Source: Mycobacterium simulans (GTDB taxonomy: Bacteria; Actinomycetota; Actinomycetes; Mycobacteriales; Mycobacteriaceae). Taken from it: a stretch of DNA of 64,000 bases. This document shows positions 1-11,420 of this stretch, in pieces; position 1 is the stretch's first letter, and each line of letters opens with the position of its first letter. The position numbers and the translations under genes are program-made. The notes beneath the pieces were generated by a model. That model searched no databases and was not told the DNA's origin. It saw only the letters and a program-made list of their open reading frames with translations. The stretch lies in NCBI RefSeq assembly GCF_900232995.1, contig NZ_OCVX01000003.1, forward strand, positions 3,049,991 to 3,113,990, given 5' to 3'.

Positions 1-2
1 GA

Positions 3-80
3 GTCCTGAACTTCCCGCGGGAGTACGCCGCCGATCGCGGGGTGCCGTTCAATCAGGTGCGCCACGGCCAGGCGCGCTAG
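3..80 (+). CDS. C-terminal fragment of an unidentified protein
   Basis: An open frame enters from the left edge and ends at a TAG, 25 codons in all. It converges on the next gene with only 7 bp between the stops. The short tail, rich in charged residues and ending HGQAR, carries no motif I recognise. I keep it as a partial gene only because it fits tightly against the neighbouring stop and leaves no other use for these bases. Confidence 0.4.
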   Translation, partial: VLNFPREYAADRGVPFNQVRHGQAR

Positions 81-87
81 GACTTGG

Positions 88-2118
<2,031 letters not shown>

Positions 2119-2202
2119 TCAACCAGATTATCAACGCCAGCTACTAGTGCGCCGCACCAATTTCATTACGGGCCGAGACGGACTCCGCAAGCTATGCGCA
2201 AG

Positions 2203-2628
2203 CTATGCGATGGACAGCGCAGACTCCATAGCCCGATGAACGGGCAACACGCTGGTGAACCCACAAGCCGCGATGATCCGGGGGAGTCCGGGGTCGCGAC
2301 TCACCAGGCGCAGTTCGATGCCGCGACGGCGGCAGCGTTGTGCTTCCTCCGCCAGCGTGGCGAACGCACAGCAACCCATGAAATCAAGACCACTGACGTC
2401 AACGACGAGCGATCCGGGCGGGGTGGCGATTGCGGCCGCTTCGCCGATCAGATGTTGCCAGGTTCGCTCGTTGGCGGCGTCGACCTCGCCGCCCGCGCGA
2501 ATGACCACTGCCGGGCCGTTGCGCTGCGTGACCGCCCTGAGCGTGCTGTGTGGTTCGCCCAACTCGGACGCGAGCCGCGCGCTCAACACCACCTGGGTGG
2601 TAAATGACCCCGCTGAAGACACGTTCAT
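2203..2628 (-). CDS. rsfA: Anti-anti-sigma factor RsfA (STAS domain)
   Basis: A single STAS domain protein of 141 aa, the expected antagonist of the anti-SigF factor UsfX/RsbW. The core carries VVDVSGLDFMGCCAFATL, where the usual phosphorylatable Ser region is replaced by a Cys-rich stretch. Cys86 and Cys122 would be 73 and 109 if translation began at the GTG of codon 14, which gives a 128-aa protein. Those are the numbers I recall for the redox-sensing cysteines of Rv1365c. I list the ATG because a purine-rich GGGGGA lies just upstream, but the GTG start is a real alternative. It lies 153 bp before the Rv1364c-like gene on the same strand. Confidence 0.92.
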   Translation of the reverse strand: MNVSSAGSFTTQVVLSARLASELGEPHSTLRAVTQRNGPAVVIRAGGEVDAANERTWQHLIGEAAAIATPPGSLVVDVSGLDFMGCCAFATLAEEAQRCRRRGIELRLVSRDPGLPRIIAACGFTSVLPVHRAMESALSIA

Positions 2629-2708
2629 GGTCCATCCCCCAATCGACCGCGCCGGACCCCCCGGACGACAAACGGTCGGACTTTGTATTGCATGACCTGC
2701 CGGAACCG

Positions 2709-2727
2709 TCTATAGGCTAACTATAGA
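2709..2727. promoter_or_regulatory. Perfect 7-bp inverted repeat upstream of rsfA
   Basis: Arms TCTATAG and CTATAGA are separated by GCTAA, 81 bp upstream of the rsfA ATG in the 129-bp gap after the amidohydrolase gene. It is A/T-rich against a GC-rich background, as expected of an operator or of a -10 region embedded in one. The binding protein is unknown. Confidence 0.5.
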
Positions 2728-2757
2728 TCCTGCCGGGGTGCGCCGCGGGCGAATCGG

Positions 2758-3975
2758 TCAGGCGGACACAGGTTTGGAGACCGGCTTCGAAGCCGGGTTC
2801 GCAACCTTCATTACCTTCATCATGTTGCCGCCCATGATCTTTTCGACGTCTTCCTGCCCGAAACCGGAAAGCTCGTCGACGAAGGAGATGGGATCCTTTA
2901 GGCCTTCGGGGTGCGGCCAGTCGGATCCGAAGACCACCCGGTCGGTGCCCACCATGTTGACGATCTCGGTGAACCGGTCCTCCCAGAACGGGCTGATGTA
3001 TACGCACCGCTTGAATGCTTCGATCGGGTCTTCGCTGAACGCGTGCGGCATCTTCTTATAGACGCCTTTGAGCCCTTTGAACAGGTGCGGCACCCAGTCA
3101 GCACCGTTTTCGATGGACAGAATGCGTAGTTCGGGGTTGCGGGACAGCGCGCCATGGCAGACCAATGCGCCCATCGCATCTTCAATCGGCCGATGGCCCA
3201 TCGCCAGGCTTCGGAAGGCTGTCGGCTTGAACGGCAGAAACTCGTCGCCGGGTTCCCAGATGTTGAGCAGCTCGGAGTAACCACTGTCCGAGGCGTGCAT
3301 CGACACCGGGATCTCGGCGCGGACGCAGGCTTGCCAGAACGGGTCGAACTCTTCGAAGCCGAACGATCGGCTGCCGCGGTAACCGGGTACCGGCGCCGGG
3401 CGGACCAGCACCGTGCGCGCACCCCGCTGCAGACACCACTCGAGTTCCTCGAGCGCGCGGTCGATGATCGGCAGGGTGATCACTGGGGTCGCGAAGATAC
3501 GCTCCTGGTAGTTGAATGACCAGGTTTCGTACATCCATTCGTTGAGCGCGTGGATGACGTCGTGCGTCATCTCCGGGTCGTCCTTCATGCGTTCCTCGAC
3601 CAGGCTGGCCAGCGTCGGGAACATCAGCGCGTAGTCGAGGCCGAGTTCGTCCATCACCTCGAGCCGTGCGCCCGGTTCGCGGAAGGCGGGGATCGCCTTC
3701 ATCGGCTCGCCCAGGATCTCCCGGTAGCTCTTGCCCCCGCTGCCGTGCCGGAAATACTCCTCCTGCGCGCCGGGACGCGCCACCACCTCGAACGTTGGGT
3801 TAGGGATGTAGTCGCTGATGTGGCCACGCACCACGATCTTGGTGCGGCCGCGGACCTGCACATAGTCGATGACGTGCTTGCGCTTGTCGGGGAGGAACTT
3901 GGTCAGCGCTTCCTGAGGTTCGTACATGTGGTTATCGGCGTCAAACACGGGAAACGAAAGCTCGCGAGAAGGCAT
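2758..3975 (-). CDS. Amidohydrolase (amidohydrolase_2 / ACMS-decarboxylase-like TIM barrel)
   Basis: A 405-aa metal-dependent hydrolase or decarboxylase of the amidohydrolase_2 family, common in mycobacterial catabolic loci. Visible metal-site elements are the N-terminal DADNH (Asp and His of the first strand), an internal SMHASDS His and the late FGSDWPHPEG Asp. The start ATG follows TAGGAGAT. The C-terminus is a low-complexity tail with a repeated SKPV unit. The substrate cannot be read from sequence. The gene follows the TetR-thioesterase gene on the same strand after a 52-bp gap that contains a short inverted repeat, so the two may be co-regulated. Confidence 0.85.
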   Translation of the reverse strand: MPSRELSFPVFDADNHMYEPQEALTKFLPDKRKHVIDYVQVRGRTKIVVRGHISDYIPNPTFEVVARPGAQEEYFRHGSGGKSYREILGEPMKAIPAFREPGARLEVMDELGLDYALMFPTLASLVEERMKDDPEMTHDVIHALNEWMYETWSFNYQERIFATPVITLPIIDRALEELEWCLQRGARTVLVRPAPVPGYRGSRSFGFEEFDPFWQACVRAEIPVSMHASDSGYSELLNIWEPGDEFLPFKPTAFRSLAMGHRPIEDAMGALVCHGALSRNPELRILSIENGADWVPHLFKGLKGVYKKMPHAFSEDPIEAFKRCVYISPFWEDRFTEIVNMVGTDRVVFGSDWPHPEGLKDPISFVDELSGFGQEDVEKIMGGNMMKVMKVANPASKPVSKPVSA

Positions 3976-4011
3976 GGCGATCTCCTAGCAAAAATCTCGA
4001 TCTCAGTGGCT

Positions 4012-4026
4012 GGTAATGACGTTACC
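4012..4026. promoter_or_regulatory. Inverted repeat (GGTAA/TTACC) upstream of the amidohydrolase
   Basis: Arms GGTAA and TTACC are separated by 5 nt, 37 bp upstream of the amidohydrolase start. The same GGTTA/TAACC core recurs in the inverted repeat before the TetR-thioesterase gene, which suggests that both are sites for that regulator. Confidence 0.4.
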
Positions 4027-4027
4027 A

Positions 4028-5059
4028 CTAATCGTCGGCGGGTGCGTCCTCGTGCTTGACGATGGCGAAATTCACGGTCGCCGTCGCCGCTAGTTCGCTG
4101 TCGCTGTCGCTGTCGCCAAAGATGTCGATCTGCATGACCAGAGATCGCCGGCCGGCCCGCAACACCCGGGGGACCGCGAGTGCCGATCCCTGCCTGATTG
4201 GTCGTAGGTAGCGGATCGCTAGATCGGCGGTCGTCATGGCGGTCCCGGGCTGCAGGTATTCCAGGCCGAGCTGTCCGCCCGCCACGTCGGCCAGCGTAGC
4301 GAGGAGGCCACCCTGCAGCGCGCCTGAAGTGTTGACCACTTGGGGGCTGACCGGCATCGTCATCGCGAACTCGTCGCCGTGAGCAGTGGCCGGGCGCATT
4401 CCGATTTGCGCGAACAGCTCGGCCAGTGACGGCGTTGCGGATTGATCGTCGGTGTCAGCGATACCGAGGGCGCGACTGCAGAAGTCGTAGAGTTGGCCGG
4501 TGTCGATGGTGGTCCCGTTCAATTCGGTTCCCAGCCAACGCAATCGGAGTGCGCCCACCATCGTCTGCATGACGATCGCCGCCGCCGCTCCGACGTCCAG
4601 CCCGGGGCTGAAGACCCCCTCGGTAATGCCCTGCACGACGATGTCGTAAATCAGTCGATGCAGGGGGGACAGCACACGGGCGTATTCCCGCGGCCGGGTT
4701 TCGGCGAGATGTTGGTTGTAGAGGCTTAGTGCCCGGTTGAGACTGTCCTGGGTAGTTGTTTCCGGCTGCGCGCCAACGCGGTCGAATACCAGCTTTAGCG
4801 CGGCGGTGCTGTCCAGTCCGGCGGTCTCGGCGCGCCAAACCCGCACCGATTGCGCGATGGTCCTGTCGAACAGCGCTAGCAGCAGTTCGTCCTTGCTGCT
4901 GAAGTGCTGATAGAAGGCTCGCAGTGAGGTCTTGGAGCGCGCGACGACTTCCTGCACCGTGAAGTCGGTGCGTCCGGTTTCACCGAGGATCTCGACCGCC
5001 GTCTTGATAAAGCGGTCGGCACGCGTGACTTCCGGCTCCTCCGCATCGGCCGTTGGCAC
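4028..5059 (-). CDS. TetR-family regulator fused to a hotdog (PaaI-like) thioesterase domain
   Basis: A 343-aa fusion. Residues ~10-60 form a TetR helix-turn-helix (FTVQEVVARSKTSLRAFYQHF, followed by SSKDELL), and ~65-205 the usual TetR ligand domain. Residues ~225-343 match a hotdog thioesterase of the PaaI/YdiI type (NTSGALQGGLLATLADVAGG, then a TTADLAIRYLRP strand). I use a GTG start with GAGGAGG 6 nt upstream; the open frame continues upstream without a ribosome site. The thioesterase domain holds a short Asp-Ser repeat encoded by a hexamer repeated three times. The gene lies 171 bp after the end of the large operon and may be its last member or a separate regulator. The fusion suggests sensing or hydrolysis of an acyl-CoA. 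Confidence 0.85.
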   Translation of the reverse strand: MPTADAEEPEVTRADRFIKTAVEILGETGRTDFTVQEVVARSKTSLRAFYQHFSSKDELLLALFDRTIAQSVRVWRAETAGLDSTAALKLVFDRVGAQPETTTQDSLNRALSLYNQHLAETRPREYARVLSPLHRLIYDIVVQGITEGVFSPGLDVGAAAAIVMQTMVGALRLRWLGTELNGTTIDTGQLYDFCSRALGIADTDDQSATPSLAELFAQIGMRPATAHGDEFAMTMPVSPQVVNTSGALQGGLLATLADVAGGQLGLEYLQPGTAMTTADLAIRYLRPIRQGSALAVPRVLRAGRRSLVMQIDIFGDSDSDSELAATATVNFAIVKHEDAPADD

Positions 5060-5079
5060 TACGCCTCCTCTGTTGCCGA

Positions 5080-5100
5080 TAACCTTTGAGAACGAGGTTA
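5080..5100. promoter_or_regulatory. Inverted repeat before the TetR-thioesterase gene
   Basis: Arms TAACCT and AGGTTA (6 bp, perfect) flank a 9-nt spacer, 20 bp upstream of the GTG start. It is placed as an autoregulatory TetR operator would be and shares the TAACC core with the repeat at 4012-4026. Confidence 0.5.
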
Positions 5101-5230
5101 CCGCACGCCGGCGCAGAGAAATTCCTAACTCCGCGTCGAGCGTGCGCTGGCTGCGCCGAACGTGTACTGGCGGCGGGGACACGCCGTGCGATGCCGCAGT
5201 GGTTGCACGCTCGGCGCGTCGGGCGGCGGT

Positions 5231-6379
5231 CTAAAACTTCTTGAGTTCGCGGACGATCTTGTTGAACGGCTGGATCGCTGCCAATCCTTTGCGAAGGCTC
5301 CGCTGAAAAGCACTGAAGTTAACGAGGACGATGTAGCGCACCCCGCAGTCGCGCCAGTTCGCGGCTTGGTCGATGGCCTCTTCCGGGGTGCCGTTGAGCA
5401 CGATTTCCCGGAGCAGCGTGGGCGGAATCTGGTCGAGGTAGGACAGGGCCGTTTGTTCGTCGATGTCGTGTGGCAACAAGTCCTGCGTTCCTGAGAAGCC
5501 TGCTCCTAATGGGTGGTGGGCGCCGTGGCGGGCGAAGACTTCGTCCGATGCATTCAGTCCGCCGATCTTGATCAGCGGGGAGTCGAGCGCCTCGTCAACG
5601 TCGGCGCGGGTGCGGCCAGTGACAACAGGCAGCCACAGGGCGGGAGTGATCGACAAGGGGTCACGACCCGCGTCGGATGCGGCGGCGCGAACGACTTCCA
5701 AGCGTTGCGCGTACTCCTTCGGTTGGTGCGGAAACCCGGGATACCACGCGTCGGCGTAGCGCCCGGTGGCCCGCAGCATTCGCGGGCCATGAGACGCGAT
5801 CCAGATCTCGGGCCACTTCCCCTTGTAAGGCGGGAGATCGAATAAGGCGTTCCGCAACGGGAAGAACGGCGAATCGCGGTTGACCAGTTCTCCGCCAGAG
5901 TCCCACAGCGCCCGGATTGTGGCCATCGCTTCTTCGAACCGCGCGACTGGCTTTGACCAGTCCACTCCATAGGGCTCGTTGCCCTCGCGTTCGCCGGTTC
6001 CAATGCCCAGGATCGCGCGTCCACGACTCAGCTGATGCAATGTCGCGGCAGCCTGTGCGGTGACGGCAGGATTGCGCCGACCGGTGTCGGTGACGCTGAC
6101 GCCAAGGCGCAGTCGGCCAACGCGATTATGTGCGGCAAGGTAGCCGAGCATGGTCCACGGCTCCAGGTACGCATCGAGCGTGGGTACCAGTTTTGTTGCA
6201 CCGCAATACTTCTGCTTCCACAACGAACGGGGGAACAAGCCGTTGAGGTGATCTGGAACCCAGAACGAGTCGACGCGGTTGCCAACAGCACCAAGGTAAT
6301 TGGCCCGAAGGAGTGTGCTGGCCGTCGGTCGTGCCGCAATTAGGCCATCTTGCACGCCTACCCGGAATCCTGTCGTCAT
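5231..6379 (-). CDS. F420-dependent luciferase-like oxidoreductase, phthiodiolone ketoreductase-like
   Basis: A 382-aa LLM-class enzyme. From memory it is strongly alike to M. tuberculosis Rv2951c, the phthiodiolone/phenolphthiodiolone dimycocerosates ketoreductase. Shared blocks are [15 protein letters not shown], the glycine-rich [45 protein letters not shown] and DPLSITPA. The family reduces a lipid ketone with F420H2. The start is fixed by an ATGA overlap with the P450 stop. This is the most distal enzyme of the long operon. No phthiocerol polyketide synthase genes are present, so here it probably reduces a ketone or imine on a different lipid. Confidence 0.88.
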   Translation of the reverse strand: MTTGFRVGVQDGLIAARPTASTLLRANYLGAVGNRVDSFWVPDHLNGLFPRSLWKQKYCGATKLVPTLDAYLEPWTMLGYLAAHNRVGRLRLGVSVTDTGRRNPAVTAQAAATLHQLSRGRAILGIGTGEREGNEPYGVDWSKPVARFEEAMATIRALWDSGGELVNRDSPFFPLRNALFDLPPYKGKWPEIWIASHGPRMLRATGRYADAWYPGFPHQPKEYAQRLEVVRAAASDAGRDPLSITPALWLPVVTGRTRADVDEALDSPLIKIGGLNASDEVFARHGAHHPLGAGFSGTQDLLPHDIDEQTALSYLDQIPPTLLREIVLNGTPEEAIDQAANWRDCGVRYIVLVNFSAFQRSLRKGLAAIQPFNKIVRELKKF

Positions 6380-7755
6380 CGGATAGCCGCCGACCGTGTG
6401 GGACACAACTGCACCGGCAGCTGCGACCAACCCCGCAGAGTTCGGGTCTCCCGTCTTCTTCCCGAGCCTGCGGCACTGGCATCGGGAAAGCGGTCGAAGA
6501 ACATTCTCAATCCGATTTCGCCTTCGGCGCGGGCAAGGGCAGCACCCAAGCAGAAGTGGCGACCAGCGGCGAATGTGAGATGCCGATTTGCGTTGGCGCG
6601 CGCGACGTCAAAGCGGTGCGGATCGGCGAACACGGACGGATCGCGGTTGGCCGCCGCCAGATAGAGCACCACCAGCTGGCCTCGCTTGATTGCCGCGCCC
6701 GCCACCTCGACGTTCTTGCGAGCTATTCGCCCGGTGAGCTGAATCGGTGATTCCAACCGCAGGATCTCTTCTACAGCGTTGGGCCAGAGCTGCGGGCGCT
6801 GATTCAGCGTGTCCCGCTGTTCGGGCGCGTCCAACAACATCTGTATCCCATTGCCCAACAGGTTCACCGTTGTTTCGAAACCGGCGCCCAACACCAGCCC
6901 AGCGATCGTCTGCACTTCTCTCGCGTTGAGACGTGTTGCCGCGGGGCCATTTTCACTGGCTTGGATCAGCTGACTCATCAGATCGTCGCCGGGGTTGGAC
7001 CGCAGTTTCTCGAGGTGCTCGGTGAGCCAGAGCTGGAGTCCTTTGAGCCCTCGCTGCATCTGCTGGTACTGACGCCATGAGAGCCCGAAATCCAAGCTGG
7101 GCGCCGCCAGCTCACCGAACTCCAGAATGCGGCTGCGGTCGTGATCGGGCACGCCCAAGATGTCGCCGATGACCGCGATCGGGAGCTGCGAGCAGTAACG
7201 GTCCATGATGTCGACACTCGGCTGGTCGGTGAGCTGATCCAACAGCGCCGACGCAGTCTCTTCGACGCGATCGCGTAGTGCGGCCACTGCTTTCGCCGTG
7301 AACACCGAAGACACTGCCTTGCGGTAGCGCGTGTGATCCGGCGGGTCAACGGCCAGCAATGACGGCGGCAGCAGCGGATGGAGTAGATCGTCGTTGCGAG
7401 TGCGGCGCTCTAGCCAGCGCATTGCCGCCTGTGCCGGCAGGTTCGATCCGAGCGAGAACACCTCGAAGTCTTCGGACCGCAGCAGGTCATGGACGACTGC
7501 ATGATCAACGGCGAGGTGGCTGCCGTAGCTCGACGCCAGGGGGCCGATGGCCCGCAATTCGTCGCAGAAAGGTGCCGGGTTTGCCTTAACCATGGGATCC
7601 GCGAGCAGCCGGGACTGCAGGTCGCCCAGCCTGACTCCAAGCCGCACGGCCCCACGGAGGAACCCGTGCTGCGCAAACCAGTTCAATCTCTGCCTCACGA
7701 GGCCTCCATCGGTTAACTCGTCGATACCCGCACTGGCTGAACAGTTTTCGGTCAT
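6376..7755 (-). CDS. Cytochrome P450, CYP140 family
   Basis: A 459-aa P450 with the full set of motifs: I-helix GAGFETT, ExxR as EEILRLESP, and the heme loop [17 protein letters not shown] with Cys402 as the thiolate ligand. The N-terminal region ([27 protein letters not shown]) and the core resemble M. tuberculosis CYP140 (Rv1880c) as I remember it. The start overlaps the MmpL stop (ATGA) and the stop overlaps the next start (ATGA), so it is translated within the operon. No ferredoxin gene is adjacent. The substrate is unknown; the context suggests hydroxylation of the lipid product. Confidence 0.92.
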   Translation of the reverse strand: MTENCSASAGIDELTDGGLVRQRLNWFAQHGFLRGAVRLGVRLGDLQSRLLADPMVKANPAPFCDELRAIGPLASSYGSHLAVDHAVVHDLLRSEDFEVFSLGSNLPAQAAMRWLERRTRNDDLLHPLLPPSLLAVDPPDHTRYRKAVSSVFTAKAVAALRDRVEETASALLDQLTDQPSVDIMDRYCSQLPIAVIGDILGVPDHDRSRILEFGELAAPSLDFGLSWRQYQQMQRGLKGLQLWLTEHLEKLRSNPGDDLMSQLIQASENGPAATRLNAREVQTIAGLVLGAGFETTVNLLGNGIQMLLDAPEQRDTLNQRPQLWPNAVEEILRLESPIQLTGRIARKNVEVAGAAIKRGQLVVLYLAAANRDPSVFADPHRFDVARANANRHLTFAAGRHFCLGAALARAEGEIGLRMFFDRFPDASAAGSGRRRETRTLRGWSQLPVQLCPTRSAAIR

Positions 7756-10019
7756 ACCGCCTGACCAATCTCTTCAACGGGTTGGTGCGTGGCCCGGCGC
7801 GGCTCGTCAGTGAGTCCCCATCTGTTGTGCCATCGCCGCAGTGGCCCCGGTGCCCACCAGTTCGCGCGTCCCAGGAGACGCATGAACGCTGGTACCAGGA
7901 CCGTTCGGATCAGGAACGCGTCCAAAAGGACCGTGATCGCCAGTCCTGTCCCCAACATTCGCTCCGCCTGCACCTGCGATGTGATGGTCGCGACGAAAAC
8001 GATCGCCATCACCGTTGCGGCCGCGGTTACGATCCTGCCGGTCCGCGCCAATCCGAGTGCGACCGCACGCTCGTTGGCGCCGGACCCGCGGTCGCTGTTG
8101 AGCCATTCTTCGCGGACGCGAGACAATACGAACACTTCGTAGTCCATGGACAGACCGAAGGCGACGCCGAAGATAAACGGAATGAATTCGGCGTTGATGT
8201 GACCTGTGGTCGTCGTGCCGAATCCGCCGAGATGGCCGTCCTGGAAAATCCAGACCATCGCGCCGAACGCGGCAGTCAATGACAGCATGTTCATAACCAG
8301 CGCCTTGATCGGCAGCAGGATGCTTCCGGTGAGTAGGAATACGAGTACCAAGGTTGTCGTCGCGATCAATATGAATGCGAGAGGTACGTTGTTCACTATC
8401 GCGTTGACATCGTCGATGTTCTGCTGTGCAACTCCTCCGAACAGAGTCGGCGCTGGCGCTTGAATGTTTTTGAGGTCAGCGAGTTGCGCCTTGCCGGCGG
8501 ACGAGTAGGGATCTAGTGAACTCGAGACGGTCAGATAGCTCGCACCTTTGGTTTGCGCGGCGCCGTAGGAGTCGGTGCTCACTCGTTTCCCGTTGACGTA
8601 GGTCCCATCCGGTCCGGCGACAGAAACGACGTCGGTCACTCGTGACAGCCGCAGCGCATATCCGCTCACTGCCGAGGCCGGTTGGTCAGATGGGATCACG
8701 ATCCGGATCGCATTGCCGGACTGAGGAAATGACTCTCGCATTGTGTCGCCCGCTTGACGGGCTGGTGCGGTGGTCGGCAACATCCGGTCATCCGGGTATG
8801 CGACCTTCATCCCGAGGGCCGGCAGGCCGAGGATGACGTACAATGCCGTAACCAGCAGGACGGTCGGTACCGCATGGCGCATTGCCAAGACGGCACTTCG
8901 GTAGAAGAACGTGTCCTGCGGCGCCTTGTGTTTCGGAGCCTCTCGACCGAGCAACCGATACGCGGGCTTGCGGAGGTCCCACTTGTCGATGCGTTCACCG
9001 AGAAGCGTTAACAGCGCCGGCGCAACCAATAGGGCACCGATCAGGCACAGCGACACACCGATGAGTCCGGCGTAGGCCAGTGACCGTAAGAAGTACATCG
9101 GGAATATGGTCATGGCCACCAGTGACAGCGCCACCGTGACCGCGGAATAGGTGACGGTGCGTCCTGCGGTGTTCATCGTGACCGCCATCGCCTGCCTGGT
9201 GGTCTTACCGCTGGCGAGTTCTTCGCGATATCGGTTAATGATGAACAAGGTGTAATCGATCGCCAGAGCAATGCATAAGGCGGAGGCCAGGTTAAGCGCG
9301 AAAACCGACACACTGGTGAACATGGATAGGGCTCGCAATGCCGCGGTTGTTACTTCTATCGCGAAGACGGCCACGGCAATGGGAAGTATCGCGGCTAGCG
9401 CGCTGCCGAAAATCCACACCAGCACAACGAAAGCGAGTGGCATCGCAATGGCTTCGATCGTCGTCAGGTCCTTGCGTAACTGCCGATTGACGTCGTAGTA
9501 AGCGATTGCTTGACCGCCGGCCTTCACGGTGACGTCGCCGTGGGTGCCTACGATGGGATTCGCGATGTCGTGAGCTCGCTGCGGTGCATCGCTATCCGAG
9601 CCGGCGATCTGCGCGACGATCAGGCCGGTGCGGTGATCGTTGCTGACGAGCGATGCGGTGATTGCCGGCTCGGATAGCCCGGACATCGATGCCGACCAGT
9701 AAGAGCTAATCTGCTGCGCGTATCGCGAATCATGCAGCGCTGCAAGCACGGTCTGGGCGCGAGCACGCGCAGCAGGAGCATCCACCCCTCCGGGATCGGT
9801 GATCTCGAAGACGATCGGCATGCCACCGGCGTGAAAGTCGTTGGCCAGAATTGCTTGAGCCTTCGCCGACTCCGACCCCGGATCGTCATACCCGCCGGCA
9901 GGTAGTTGCGCACTCACCGGCGCGCCGAAAATGCCTGCGGCCAAAAGAAATAACATCGCAGTCGCGATGATGATTCGCGGAGCGCGCTGGGCGAGCGCAC
10001 CCAACTTGGTGAAGATCAT
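7752..10019 (-). CDS. MmpL-family RND lipid transporter
   Basis: A 755-aa inner-membrane transporter of the MMPL/HAE2 group. The N-terminal membrane segment (residues ~15-37) is followed by a periplasmic loop of ~150 aa and five membrane segments, and the arrangement then repeats. Both proton-relay Asp-Tyr pairs are visible, in ALAIDYTLFIINRYREEL and GLSMDYEVFVLSRVREEW. It is shorter than MmpL3-type proteins because it lacks the large C-terminal cytosolic domain. No MmpS gene is adjacent. It follows the acyltransferase gene by 20 bp and overlaps the P450 gene. Mycobacterial MmpL proteins export lipids, so the operon product is probably exported. Confidence 0.93.
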   Translation of the reverse strand: MIFTKLGALAQRAPRIIIATAMLFLLAAGIFGAPVSAQLPAGGYDDPGSESAKAQAILANDFHAGGMPIVFEITDPGGVDAPAARARAQTVLAALHDSRYAQQISSYWSASMSGLSEPAITASLVSNDHRTGLIVAQIAGSDSDAPQRAHDIANPIVGTHGDVTVKAGGQAIAYYDVNRQLRKDLTTIEAIAMPLAFVVLVWIFGSALAAILPIAVAVFAIEVTTAALRALSMFTSVSVFALNLASALCIALAIDYTLFIINRYREELASGKTTRQAMAVTMNTAGRTVTYSAVTVALSLVAMTIFPMYFLRSLAYAGLIGVSLCLIGALLVAPALLTLLGERIDKWDLRKPAYRLLGREAPKHKAPQDTFFYRSAVLAMRHAVPTVLLVTALYVILGLPALGMKVAYPDDRMLPTTAPARQAGDTMRESFPQSGNAIRIVIPSDQPASAVSGYALRLSRVTDVVSVAGPDGTYVNGKRVSTDSYGAAQTKGASYLTVSSSLDPYSSAGKAQLADLKNIQAPAPTLFGGVAQQNIDDVNAIVNNVPLAFILIATTTLVLVFLLTGSILLPIKALVMNMLSLTAAFGAMVWIFQDGHLGGFGTTTTGHINAEFIPFIFGVAFGLSMDYEVFVLSRVREEWLNSDRGSGANERAVALGLARTGRIVTAAATVMAIVFVATITSQVQAERMLGTGLAITVLLDAFLIRTVLVPAFMRLLGRANWWAPGPLRRWHNRWGLTDEPRRATHQPVEEIGQAV

Positions 10020-10039
10020 GTTCGTTCGCGCTTCCCGAA

Positions 10040-11401
10040 TCAGCCTGGCATCCGATGCGGTATGCGTCGATCAGCGCTGGCCGGGAGCGCCGGCGCGGGC
10101 TCGCCGAGCAGGACCTCCCGCAGACCCGCGGCGAACTGCGCTGCACCCTCGGAGTCGAACTGGGTGCGGCAGTAGCGCAGCGTCAGGAAAATCTCGCCGT
10201 TCATTGTGGCGACCGCCACGCTGGTGCCTAACTGCGTACAGGCCGGCCCCGAGGCCCACAGCTCGGTCGCAGTACCCGCCCCGGGCCCGAAGTCGAAGGG
10301 CTGGGACAGGTTGGCCAGATTACTCAGCACCCCCGTCTCGGCCCCTGGGAGACCGAGTGCCCAACGGACGGCCGCGTGACGCAGACCCGCTGGCCAGATG
10401 CCGGCCATGCCGAGGACGTCGACCATCGTGCCTGCCAGCCGCTGCTTCTTCAGGTGCGCGGTGCGCTCGGCGACCGCTGCCTGAGCCGTGATGATGTCGG
10501 ACTGTGCGTACTCGGGAACGCGCACCGGAACCATCGACTCGATGTTGGAGACGAGCTCAGTGCCCCACTCGGCGGGTCGCAGGTTGATCGGCATCAATAA
10601 CGAGATCCGTCCCGGGGCCACGCCCCGCTGGTCATTGAAGCGGCGGATCGTGACGGCCAGGGCAGCCAGCAGCAGGTCGTTGATCGTCGCCGGCTTCACC
10701 CGGCGAGCGGCGATGCGGGCGGCCTCGTCGCGGTCGAACCGGAGCGTGTGGACATCCTGTCCCTGGACGCCCTCCGAACCGCCGTCGACGGCCAAAGACA
10801 CGGCGGGGTCGTTGCGGGCGTCGGAAAGGTGTCGCGCGATGGCACGCAGCCGGGTACGGGCATCGGCTAGGGTTCGCCATCCGATGTGGCCGCGCAGATT
10901 GCGTGCCTCGGCAAGCGGAAGGACCGGCTGTGGGTCGTCACTGCCCGTGTAGGCGCGGCAGATCGATGACATCAACCGGTAGACGCTCACTCCGTCGCCC
11001 ACCACGTGGCTCATGTTCATGATCAGGTAGTCGCCCTCAGGGTGGTGGGCGAGCGTGAGCGCAAGCGGGGGGCCGACGCGCAGGTCGATCCGCCAGTTCA
11101 GCAGGCGCACGCGTGCCGCCTCGACCTGGGCGTCAGTCGTGCAGTCGACGATCTCGAGTGGAACCGCCGCGACCTCGTCGTCGATCAACCAATGCAGGGC
11201 ACGTGTCGTGGGACCAAAGGGTGCCATCCGGGCGCGGGCCATCGGGTGGCGCCGGACCGCCTCGAGCGCGGCGGCAGCGAGGCGGGGCGGGTCCAGTCGT
11301 CCCCCCACGCGGACCTCGAAGTGGCAGCTCCACAGATCGGGCGCCTGGTCGAAATGGAAGATCCCCGTGTCGACTCGGTTGAACGGGACTCGCTCGGACA
11401 T
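10040..11401 (-). CDS. Condensation-domain-fold acyltransferase (WS/DGAT- or PapA-like)
   Basis: A 453-aa protein with the HxxxDG active-site motif of the condensation, PapA and wax-ester-synthase superfamily (SHVVGDG, His132-Asp136). It also shows ISLLMPINLRP and late NLANLSQP/ATMNGEIFLTLRYCRT elements. The family joins an acyl thioester to an alcohol or amine. I start at the ATG preceded by GAGGAGAT; a TTG just upstream is less likely. It lies 19 bp after the SDR stop. The context suggests the final esterification or amidation before export by the adjacent MmpL. I cannot tell a WS/DGAT from a PapA-like enzyme by eye. Confidence 0.82.
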   Translation of the reverse strand: MSERVPFNRVDTGIFHFDQAPDLWSCHFEVRVGGRLDPPRLAAAALEAVRRHPMARARMAPFGPTTRALHWLIDDEVAAVPLEIVDCTTDAQVEAARVRLLNWRIDLRVGPPLALTLAHHPEGDYLIMNMSHVVGDGVSVYRLMSSICRAYTGSDDPQPVLPLAEARNLRGHIGWRTLADARTRLRAIARHLSDARNDPAVSLAVDGGSEGVQGQDVHTLRFDRDEAARIAARRVKPATINDLLLAALAVTIRRFNDQRGVAPGRISLLMPINLRPAEWGTELVSNIESMVPVRVPEYAQSDIITAQAAVAERTAHLKKQRLAGTMVDVLGMAGIWPAGLRHAAVRWALGLPGAETGVLSNLANLSQPFDFGPGAGTATELWASGPACTQLGTSVAVATMNGEIFLTLRYCRTQFDSEGAAQFAAGLREVLLGEPAPALPASADRRIPHRMPG

Positions 11402-11420
11402 CAATATCTCCTCGGGGTTG

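Noticed and set aside
4090..4118. Hexamer repeated three times as a phase-variation element
   Set aside because: A six-base unit cannot shift the frame; it only encodes a short Asp-Ser run in the thioesterase domain.
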